A stretch of 36,534 nt of DNA from Paulinella micropora (taxonomy: Eukaryota > Cercozoa > Imbricatea > Euglyphida): contig BJOX01000089.1 in NCBI GenBank assembly GCA_009731375.1, positions 418,427-454,960 of the forward strand, read 5' to 3'. Made by a program: the position numbers and the translations under genes. This document shows positions 1-8,610 of this stretch, piece by piece; the stretch's first letter is position 1, and the number at the start of each line of letters is the position of its first letter. The notes under the pieces are model-generated. The model worked only from the letters and a program-made list of their open reading frames with translations, did no database searches and was not told the DNA's origin.

Positions 1-2148
1 CAGAACGACCAGGTACAGGAGCAGGAAAACGAAGAGGAGGAGGAGGGAGGAAAGGATGAAGCGGTTCCCTTTCTAAACCCTAGCCCTTTTACAGCAGGGC
101 AATTAGAGGAAGAGAAAGAAAGGCTTTTGGGGAAGGGGTTCCAGTGGAAGGTGGGACCGCAGACAGTGGACTGGAGCGCAGATCGGCCTCGACACAAAGC
201 AAAGTCTACGATGGAAGACAAGTTTGATGTCTCCCCACTCACGTCCCACCTCCTCTCTCTCTCTGTTGTTTCGCTTTCTTTTCACTATTCCAGTGTAGCC
301 CAACACCCTTTACACTTTCTTTACATGTGTATGTAATTTTCATTGAATATTGTTTTGTTGTTTCAGAGAAAAACCTTAATCAAAATAAATTTTCAACTTA
401 CTTTTTCTTGTCTTTGTTGTATGCAAACATGGTGTCCACTTTGATGCAAAATATTTCGCAATTGCTATATATTTTTTTTTGTGCATTTTTCCTACTTGTA
501 GACACTTTCTTCATTTTTTCCCGATATCTGCTGTTACAACCATTTTACAACTTACCAACCAGGAGCTAGCGAAGCAGGAAAATCACAGATTAGCCAGGGC
601 ATTGACAACAGAAGAATTCATGGTTTTTTTGGGGTGTCGCTTCGCATTTCATTGGCGGACAGGGGTCGCAGGAGGTCACACTGGGCACCCAAGGATGGTG
701 AGGGTACAGACGGACTGCCAGGGGATGGTTTTGGAGAGTATATGGCCCTGAACAGATTCGACACCATACTGAAGTGCTTACGAACTGGTCCCCCCACTGA
801 TGCTGATCCTTTTTTACCGATTCGCGCTTTCGCTGAGGCGGTTGATGCAAAGGCAAGGGCAGCCATCGTTCCAGGAGCAGTCATTACGATTGATGAGAGT
901 ATGGGACAATTTACGGGAGACGGAATGCCTGGCCAAATGATCGTCCCCCGCAAGCCAATCCCTGTGGGAAGGGAGTACCACACCGCCTGCGATGTTGAAA
1001 CGGGGGTCTGCATTGCCATGGAATTGGTGGAGGGTAAGGATAGGGATAGGCAGAAGCAATACGCCCATGAGTTTGGTGTTACAACTGCAACTACATTACG
1101 ATTATCCAAGCCATGGTGGGGAACAGGTCGAATCTTCGTTGGGGACTCGTGGTTCGCTTCTTGCAAAACAGCAATCGAGATGAAGAAAAGGGGTGTCGAT
1201 TTTGTTGGAATGGTGAAGACGGCTCACTCTGGCTTTCCTGTGCGGCTACTTTGGGGCTTACGGGGGGGAGAGAAGGGTGATTTGGCCTCAGCCACATGCG
1301 AAAAGGATGGGGTAAAGCTCCTGGCAGTCAACCAAAACGACCATAATCAGCAGCAAATTATTGCCACATGTTCCACAACCTTGCCTGGTAAGCCGCGTAA
1401 TGCCCGTTTTAGTAAGACCGTACCCCGTGTCCCAAGGTGCGAGGCTGTGGCGTTGTATTATTCAGCGTTTAATGCAGTGGATATGTTCAATTCGTGCAGA
1501 CACGGGTCGAACTCTCTCAATCTGTCCTTTATTTTGAATGACTGGCGCAAGGTCGACTTCATGATTTTGCTGGACTTTATTGTCACAAATGCGTACAAGC
1601 ATTACTGTTTTTTTAGCCAGTCCTCATTGGCCAACCTCAATATGATGAAAGGCGACAATAGGCCCGGGTATTTCAAATCTGTGCTTGCTTCGTCCCTCCT
1701 CAAACAAGGTGTTCCTCCTGATTCTGACCGCCCCTCTGTCCCCCCTTCTGAACCCAACGCTCCTGCCCAACCTGGCGCCCCAAAATGCATGGAACTGTGT
1801 AGGTACCCCTTAGTCATCATGTCCGACAAAGTCAAAAAGAAACAGCAGGTAGGAAGAGCATATTCTGAGAGTACGGAGAGGCCGAAAAGACGTAGATGCC
1901 GAGTCTGTTTGTATGCTTACACAGCAAAGAAGGTCTCCATGACGAGTTTTTATTGCACCTCCTGCGGTCCTGAGATGCCATTGTGCAGCGGGGAAGGCAG
2001 AACGTGTCATGCCTGGCATAAACAAAACGGAAAACCGAAAAAAAAAAAAAGCGGACTTAATTTTCATCGCTTTGAAGTACGTTTTTTTTTGTTACCACAT
2101 GGTATCAGATCCTTTTTTTACTTAAGCGCGTTGGAAACCAGACACTGA
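1..2148 (+). pseudogene. piggyBac transposase (DDE_Tnp_1_7 type), frameshifted copy 1
   Basis: A piggyBac transposase cuts and pastes its element at TTAA sites. The reading frame at 1-242 encodes an acidic stretch followed by QTVDWSADRP, matching exon 1 of the second copy. An intron is likely at 243-501 (weak donor GTCCCA, acceptor CTTGTAG), and coding resumes at 502 with HFLHF. Near 625-634, in a T7G4 run, one base is missing relative to the other copy. The frame moves there from FLG to SLRISLADRGRRR, and 634-2148 is then open for 504 codons. The catalytic aspartates are visible in TIDESMG, VGDSWFAS and NAVDMFNS. The C-terminal Cys/His domain is complete (RCRVC, YCTSCG, PLC, TCHAWH). The single-base loss could be a pseudogene lesion or a homopolymer sequencing error. 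Confidence 0.8.
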
Positions 2149-2309
2149 GGCAGCGGCCTCCAAACAATTTGTAATAAATTATTCTTACTTTTGATAATTG
2201 AAAAATAATATTTATTAATATTATTAATAAATTTTTTTGATTTTATTATTTTTTTCAGGTCCGGAAGTCAGGTGATTCTTGATACCATATGGTATCCAGG
2301 CACAGGCAC
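1..2309 (+). mobile_element. piggyBac-type DNA transposon, copy 1, 5' end outside the window
   Basis: The element holds a piggyBac-family transposase reading rightwards and a recognisable 3' end. The 3' end has two palindromic motifs of the form CCANATGGTATC, an inner one near 2095-2107 and an outer one near 2284-2297, about 187 bp apart. The complete copy at 19024-21904 has the same layout. The last 25 bases before 2309 align without gaps to the last 25 bases of that copy, so I place the terminus at 2309. The TTAA expected next to it is not present: the flank reads ATAG, and Ty3 element A begins at 2317. The junction is therefore rearranged or mutated. The left end lies outside the window. 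Confidence 0.75.
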
Positions 2310-2316
2310 ATAGACA
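2149..2316. other. AT-rich 3' end of piggyBac copy 1 and junction to Ty3 element A
   Basis: This is a non-coding AT-rich stretch after the transposase stop. It ends in the outer palindrome and the terminus at 2309. Seven bases (2310-2316) belong to neither recognisable element. From 2317 (TTATCAAGAGCC) the sequence is colinear with Ty3 element B at about 12592. Confidence 0.5.
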
Positions 2317-2745
2317 TTATCAAGAGCCATCCAACGGATTATAGGCTTGTGCTTCATGTGGGCTAAGTTCCGAGACTTATTGTTGCCCGAAGATCGTGAA
2401 TCTGACACTCGACCAGCTTACGTCTTCAACCCTACACGCGCGATTTCCCCGAAGTCACAGTCCCATAGTCTGACCGACCACCAACCAGACCCTGTCTAAT
2501 CCGTCAAATGTGAATGGTGCCTGGCCCCGAAGTCCGAATTGACCGAACCCCAAAGTCCAACCCTTAAAACGACGATGGCCTTCTCGCCGAGTTCCTCTCC
2601 CGTACCGTGTCCGTAAAGTTTTAATGTTGAGTAGGACCCCCAGTACAAATTTCCCACACACTATGGTCAATGTGCGCCCAACTTCCCTTTCCCCCGACCC
2701 GAATTCCAATTCCTTCTTCCTTCACCCCTTCCGGATGTTTCCTCC

Positions 2746-3560
2746 CTACTGGCTCTGATGCTTCTTCCCCCGCACCGTTTCGGTAGCACGTGCACCCCCG
2801 ATCAGCCTTAAGTCCACCCCGCTCTGTTTGAGCATGTCCCAAATCTTTTGCGGAATGTGCCCATCGTGTGACTCGAAGGGGCAATCCAACACTCCCCTCG
2901 GCCACGCTGATATGGTCCATGCCTCGTGATCCCTGTCCGCCTTCCGTGAGGCCGGATCTATCTTGGCATCCCATACTTCCCAGTATTCGCAGCATCCCAC
3001 CACACCGGGACATACTCGCGGTACATCCGGTTCTCCACCGTATCCTTATCCCAAGACCGGTAGAACTGCAGCATAGGCGGAAGGTTCTTAAGCGCACTTT
3101 CCGACGATCGAGTCTTCCTCGAGTCCTTCGCCAGTCCCACTACCTTCATTACAAAAAGAGTACCCTTGTCCCCCTTTGCAACGAATCTAGTTGGGGGTCT
3201 GACAAGATAGAACTGATTCAGAACCCAGTTCATCCCCAGTGTCTTATTACCCTCCTTCCATAACTTGTGCTTGACATCCACCTGCGAGGGCTCAATAGGC
3301 TCCTCCGGCTCCGCCTGCACTTCCGTTTTCCTACGCTTCCCCGGTCTACCTCCTGGTTCCGAGTAATTCAGATCATTATCCGCCGCCCGCTTCGCCGCCT
3401 CTGTGGGTGGCTTGCGACTCGCATCTGACCCCTTCCCCGCGACCTCAGGCCCTTTGGAGCTTCCCCGGCCGACGCCCTCTTCAGGGGCCCGTGCCTTCCT
3501 CTCCCCCTGGCCCTTCCGGTCCCCGGGCTTCCCACAGTCGGGTTCCTTATCCGTTACCAA
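2746..3560 (-). pseudogene. Pol C-terminal extension of element A, separated by indels
   Basis: In element B this segment is fused in frame to integrase. In A a 2-bp deletion near 3572 (GGAGTC versus GGAGGGTC) ends pol early with QDS-stop. A 2-bp insertion near 2982 then splits the remaining open sequence into 3560-2958 and 3003-2746. The first part is Lys/Glu/Pro-rich, with KRRKTE as a possible nuclear localisation signal. It is followed by a more globular part with conserved tryptophans (VPVWWDAAN, HEAWTISAWPRG). I do not recognise a known domain. The last residues in A are KKHQSQ. Confidence 0.7.
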
Positions 3561-3561
3561 C

Positions 3562-6500
3562 TTAGGAGTCTTGAAACTCTCCCTTTTCCCTGACGAGCGC
3601 TTCCTGGAGCATCTCGTTTTCCATTAAGAACGGATCGTACTTAATGAGGCGTCGAACATTAACAATCTTGTTCTCCCCCATGCCTCTTATCCAATAGTTA
3701 AACGGCCCTGTCTGCTGCACCACCTGATAGGGCCCCTTCCAGTGCACAAACATCTTCGATGATATGCCCTTCGGAACCTGTGGGTAGTACAACATGACGA
3801 TGTCCCCTGGCTTGTACGTTACCATAGACAAGTCCTGCTCCAAGGGTTCTTTACTTAGCTGGCGAGTCTGTTCCGCCAGCCTTGCTTGTCGCACCGCTTG
3901 CATGGCCTCCATTGAGACCCGCATACGAACCCCCCAGAGCTCATCCTCGTCCAGCGCAAGCGCAGGTGCATCCTGATATACCAAGTGTTGGGGCATCACC
4001 GGCTCCTGCCCGTACACCACCTGATACGGGGATCTACATTCCGCCCCCGCTCCAAGAGCTTTCGATGGCATCGCGTTCATAGCGAACACAAAGCTTGGGA
4101 CCACCTCCCTCCACAAGAGCTGACTCTTCTTGCAGTAGGTCCTTAGGGCCGACTTGAGCGGCCTATGTACCCGCTCGATCTTGCCATTAGCCCTCGGATT
4201 GTACGGTGTAACGTACTGCCAGTGGACCCCGTAATACTTCGCGAGCCTTTCCATCAGCTCATTGTCAAAGGCTGGCCCCTTATCTGAGCAAATCGTCTTG
4301 GGGACCCCTACCACACATAGGATCCGATCGATCAGCTCCCTGGCTGTCGTCTCCGCCGTAGTGTCCGGCACTGGTATCGCCCAGACGTAATTGCTCGCCC
4401 TATCAATGACCGTCATCAAGAACTTATCCTTCGCCGGCCCCACCGGCGGCAACGGCCCCACGTGGTCCACATGCAGGAACTCAAAGAGCCTTTCCAGCAG
4501 TGTAAATTTCCCAACTGGGATTTTCCCTTCCACTGGGTGTTTCTTGTTCATCTGACAGGTCGTGCAGCCCTTGACCCCCTTCTTAATGAACTTATCCATC
4601 CCTTCCCACCAGAATCGCCTTTTGATAATCCACTGCGTCCTCTGTACCCCCGGGTGATTAACCAACGGGACTACGTGTGACGCTACGTAGATCATCTGCC
4701 TCAGTTTGGCTGGGACCCATAAGACCCACTTTTCCGGGTTCTTGGCCGTCTCCGGTGTCTTGCCTGTGTACCACAGGAGGCCATCCCTCCATGCCAGAGT
4801 CTTGAGCTGTGATCGGATCTTCTCCGTCAACAACAGCTCATCCCCCGCCAAAAAGTACTGGATCAAGTCCTTGTACTCATCATCGGCCCTCTGACATTGC
4901 CTCCATGCTTCCACCGACGCGATACGCACTGTACCGTCCTCTACCTGGATTCCCACTTGAGGTCTGGAATCCGGCCCCGACCCCTCCGAAGCCCCCAACG
5001 GCTCTGTAGAGGCCACCTCCGGCTCTGGAGCCGTTTCCACGCCCGGGTCTTCCACGTAGGTTCGGACGGCCGGTGCCGCGTGCCCCTGGCAACAATAGCA
5101 CTCATGCTCCGCCTTATCCTCATCCAGAATAGCGGCTTTATCGGCCTCGTATTCCTTCAGGCGTTGCACGGCCTCCTCTACAAAATGCTCCGTACAGCAC
5201 TCTGTTTGGCCAACCCCCCGTTCCAACTGAGTCATCATGACCTTCCTATATTCCCCCTTCTTTGCCTCCATCACCCTAGGCTCTTTCCTGCTAGTCCCCG
5301 GATGAGCCTTATTGGCATAGAAGATCATGTTCGCCGGCAAGATATCCTTTTGATCCGTCCTCAATGCCAAGTCCTCAAACTCGTCCATCTGCTGCATCGC
5401 AGCCAGACATGCGGATGGAGTTGAGTAATTGACTCTTGACAAAGAGTCGGCCACAATATTCTTCTTGCCGGGAATGTACTTGACGGTGAAGTCATAGCAC
5501 GATAGCAAAGCCTGCCATCTGGCCAGCCTGCCCGTGCAATCGTTCGTCATCAACCACATAAGGTTCTGGTGGTCCGTTCTTACCACGATGTCCCGCGACC
5601 CCCACAAGTATTCCCTGAGTCTTATAAACGACCAAACCACCGCCAAGGCTTCCCTCTGCCTTGTACAGTAGTTCTGTTCCGCCCTGTTGAGCTTCCGGCT
5701 CAAATACATGATCGGCCGTAAGACCCCTTTGTCATCGTATTGCTGTAGGACCGCCCCGATCGCATACTTAGACGCATCGGTGTCCAGCACATACTGCTTA
5801 TCCACATCCGGCATCATCAAGATGCAATCCTTGTTATACTTGGGATCACGAGTCAACATTTCCTTAATGAACTCGAACGTCTCCTCCTGTTTAGACGTCC
5901 ATTCTCGCATGTCGCCTTTTAGGTACAGCTCTCTTAACGGTTTGACCGTCTCCGACCAATTCGGAAAGAACTGACTGTAATATTGCGCAAGCGCAATGAA
6001 GGAGAACAACTCCGACCGCGTCTGAGGCCGCTTAATGCCTTCCACAGCATCCCTCTTCTTAGCCGCAATCGCTACTGTCCCGTTCGAGATATCATATCCT
6101 AAGTATGTAACCTGCCGGGTGGCAAACTGGCACTTGTCCAAGTTCACCTTGAGACCAAACTCTCTCACCCGTCGGAAAACATCCTGTATATGGGCCAGGT
6201 GTTCCTCCATGGTATTGGAGTAGATAATAATATCATCTATGTAACAGAAAGCGTAATCCTTCGCCCTCTGTCCATATTTCTCCATAAACCCACCTGCCCG
6301 TTTATCCTCAAACTGTCGTCCGAGCATTTTCTGCATCGCTGCCTGAAATATGCCCGGTGAGTTCCTCAGACCCATTGGCAATACCTTCCATTGGTATAGC
6401 GTCATTCCCACTACAAACGCCGTAAGCCACCTGCTCTTTCTGCTGAGCGGGATCTGCCAGAACCCATTCTTGAGGTCCAATACCGAGTAAAATTTTGCGT

Positions 6501-8610
6501 GTTTTAACTTGCGCATACAGTCATCGATCTTGGGCAGCGGGTACCGCTCACCCTCGATGATCTTGTTAGCCCGATAGTAATTCACACAAAACCTCAGCGC
6601 TCCATCCGGCTTTGGAACCATGCGTACATGCGACGAAATCGGGGAGTCCGAAAACTCCGTGAAATCATCCGCCTGTAACTCCTCCGCCTTCTCCTGGGCA
6701 ATACTTTCCTCTCTACGGCCCAGGACAGACCTCCTAGAGGCATGCGTGATATTCATCCCCGGAATCTTCCTGAGATGGGCCTCAAAATGCTTGACCGTCC
6801 CCGGCCTAGGCGGATCAAAGATCTCCCTCTCCTTAGCCATCACCTTCTGAAGGCTCTCAAGATGCTTTTCATTTCCTTTCCAATCCGCCCGCATCCGAGC
6901 CATTTTATCCTCCCATGACTGGGCATCCTTCCGATCCCTAAGTTCGGGTGCCTCAGCCATGTCCGACCACGCATCCTCCACCAGGCCATCCTCGGAGGGC
7001 ATTTCCACCTCCTTCTGATGGTATTTGACTTCCGAAAACTCATCCCATTTCCCAAGGTTCGCCATCCGATCCAGAATCAACGCATACTGGATAGGCGCCC
7101 TTTTCGTGTAAAACCCTGTGAAGCACGTGAACGCTTGTTCCCGTATCTTCTGAAGGTCACACCCTTTAAGTGAGTTCCGATATGCCAACCCCTGTTCCCT
7201 AGTGCCTAATCTACATGCAATCACCAAATGTTGCTTCCTAGATGGCACCGGGATCGGGTAATCCACCATCCGGTCCAAAACCTCATCCGCCCACAACGCT
7301 TTTTCATGGAACGGTAAGATCATAGAGAACGGTTTATCACCCTCGAAATATTTCGTGAGCAATTTCGCCGTCTCTCCCGAATTCCGCGGACAAAGAGGTT
7401 TGTCACCCCACATGCCCTCTACAAAATTACCGATCTCATCCTCCGTTCCACCCGTTGAAAGCCGCGCTTCCATTAGCGGCTCAAACAACGGCCTGTTGTT
7501 CTGTGATGCCTTTGCATGGAAGCAGTACCGGTTCTGAAGGAACACATAAGGCCCCTTCTTACCATCCCTGAACCTGTCCATCCCTGCTCCCATTTCCATG
7601 TTAAGTTCTTCAATTGTGCAGGCCATAATCTGAGCACACCGGCCCTGAATTAAGTCCTCCACTGTTGCCTTGTCCCATCGTCGAACAGCCTTCCTAGCCT
7701 TTCCCGCTAGCCCGCGGTACTCCGGTTGGAAATCCTTATAATAATTGTCCAACGCTGGGTGCTGATATGGCTTTGGTATAACCAACTGCACCTTAGCGTG
7801 CCGCGCAATTGCGTGTGGGTCCTTACCTTTAGTCGCCACTGGCTTGGTAGATGATACTGCGTAAGTATCGACATGAAAGAGAGGAACTGCTGTCCGCCCT
7901 CTTACCATATCCTCCGCATCATCCTCACTAATTCCATAGTGCACCAAACCCGACCGGCAGTCAATTAATGTACTCATCCTATTGAGCTGCTTGAACCCGA
8001 TCAGCAAACCTCCCGAATATTCCGGACAGACATAGAACTGAATATTAAAGGACTTACCGGAGTAGAGTTCAATGGTCAAGACCACCGTTCCCGTAACCTC
8101 CGCCCTCGCCTTTCCATTCACTCCTTCTATGCTCCCCTTCATAGGCAACATGTTCTTATCCAACCACGCCTTATTGGCCGTTATGAAGCCCGCGCCCGCG
8201 ATATTAATATTAGCCAACGTATCATTGGCCATATCGCATGCACTCTCCAGGTCCACACAGTAAACCTGAGTAATGCATAACGCATGTTCCGGCATCTCAA
8301 TAGCCTCCAGGCGTTCCCTCACGTCAGATAGAAGAACAAAACTGTTATTTAAATCTTTCCGATCCGACAAACCACTCTTGATGAATCCTTCACCAAAAGC
8401 AGTATGGTTTGATCTTCCGGCCTTCCTTTCTTTCATCCCAGCCGTCGCCTTTTTTTCGGGTTTAATTTTCCTCACCCTCCAAGGCACCGGCTTGGCCCCC
8501 CAATCGGGCTCCGGAATGATAGAAACTTTCTTATCAAACCTAACCGTTGGAACCGGTAAAATATTTAAAGTAGGTTGAGATTTTCGCGGTACGTTAGTAA
8601 CAACTTTTTT
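3562..8610 (-). CDS. pol: Ty3/gypsy Pol polyprotein: protease-like, RT, RNase H, integrase (element A)
   Basis: The frame is open from 8610, directly after the gag stop. The first GTG is at 8487 and the first ATG at about 8436. Numbering from 8487: a retropepsin-like fold lies near residues 85-190 and has AGAGFI and LLIGF-type motifs but no DT/SG. Reverse transcriptase shows FCVNYYRANK near 630 and YIDDIIIYS near 750. RNase H acidic residues are in DTDASKYAIG (about 901), QREALAVV (about 946) and RTDHQN (about 970). Integrase has an H-H-C-C zinc module ending CTTC (about 1309), then D of HVDHVGP (about 1341), D of SDKGPAFD (about 1398) and E of KIERVH (about 1435). A GPY/F module (HWKGPYQVV) lies near 1585. 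A 2-bp deletion ends the protein before its C-terminal extension. The protein copies element RNA into DNA and inserts it. Confidence 0.93.
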   Translation of the reverse strand, partial: KKVVTNVPRKSQPTLNILPVPTVRFDKKVSIIPEPDWGAKPVPWRVRKIKPEKKATAGMKERKAGRSNHTAFGEGFIKSGLSDRKDLNNSFVLLSDVRERLEAIEMPEHALCITQVYCVDLESACDMANDTLANINIAGAGFITANKAWLDKNMLPMKGSIEGVNGKARAEVTGTVVLTIELYSGKSFNIQFYVCPEYSGGLLIGFKQLNRMSTLIDCRSGLVHYGISEDDAEDMVRGRTAVPLFHVDTYAVSSTKPVATKGKDPHAIARHAKVQLVIPKPYQHPALDNYYKDFQPEYRGLAGKARKAVRRWDKATVEDLIQGRCAQIMACTIEELNMEMGAGMDRFRDGKKGPYVFLQNRYCFHAKASQNNRPLFEPLMEARLSTGGTEDEIGNFVEGMWGDKPLCPRNSGETAKLLTKYFEGDKPFSMILPFHEKALWADEVLDRMVDYPIPVPSRKQHLVIACRLGTREQGLAYRNSLKGCDLQKIREQAFTCFTGFYTKRAPIQYALILDRMANLGKWDEFSEVKYHQKEVEMPSEDGLVEDAWSDMAEAPELRDRKDAQSWEDKMARMRADWKGNEKHLESLQKVMAKEREIFDPPRPGTVKHFEAHLRKIPGMNITHASRRSVLGRREESIAQEKAEELQADDFTEFSDSPISSHVRMVPKPDGALRFCVNYYRANKIIEGERYPLPKIDDCMRKLKHAKFYSVLDLKNGFWQIPLSRKSRWLTAFVVGMTLYQWKVLPMGLRNSPGIFQAAMQKMLGRQFEDKRAGGFMEKYGQRAKDYAFCYIDDIIIYSNTMEEHLAHIQDVFRRVREFGLKVNLDKCQFATRQVTYLGYDISNGTVAIAAKKRDAVEGIKRPQTRSELFSFIALAQYYSQFFPNWSETVKPLRELYLKGDMREWTSKQEETFEFIKEMLTRDPKYNKDCILMMPDVDKQYVLDTDASKYAIGAVLQQYDDKGVLRPIMYLSRKLNRAEQNYCTRQREALAVVWSFIRLREYLWGSRDIVVRTDHQNLMWLMTNDCTGRLARWQALLSCYDFTVKYIPGKKNIVADSLSRVNYSTPSACLAAMQQMDEFEDLALRTDQKDILPANMIFYANKAHPGTSRKEPRVMEAKKGEYRKVMMTQLERGVGQTECCTEHFVEEAVQRLKEYEADKAAILDEDKAEHECYCCQGHAAPAVRTYVEDPGVETAPEPEVASTEPLGASEGSGPDSRPQVGIQVEDGTVRIASVEAWRQCQRADDEYKDLIQYFLAGDELLLTEKIRSQLKTLAWRDGLLWYTGKTPETAKNPEKWVLWVPAKLRQMIYVASHVVPLVNHPGVQRTQWIIKRRFWWEGMDKFIKKGVKGCTTCQMNKKHPVEGKIPVGKFTLLERLFEFLHVDHVGPLPPVGPAKDKFLMTVIDRASNYVWAIPVPDTTAETTARELIDRILCVVGVPKTICSDKGPAFDNELMERLAKYYGVHWQYVTPYNPRANGKIERVHRPLKSALRTYCKKSQLLWREVVPSFVFAMNAMPSKALGAGAECRSPYQVVYGQEPVMPQHLVYQDAPALALDEDELWGVRMRVSMEAMQAVRQARLAEQTRQLSKEPLEQDLSMVTYKPGDIVMLYYPQVPKGISSKMFVHWKGPYQVVQQTGPFNYWIRGMGENKIVNVRRLIKYDPFLMENEMLQEALVREKGEFQDS

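Noticed and set aside
618-1297. Minus-strand open frames opposite the piggyBac transposase
   Set aside because: They are shadows of the transposase frame with no family resemblance.
2098-2110. TGGTATCAGATC resembling an initiator-tRNA primer binding site
   Set aside because: It lies in the 3' end of piggyBac copy 1, is in plus orientation, and is explained by the element's palindromic motif.
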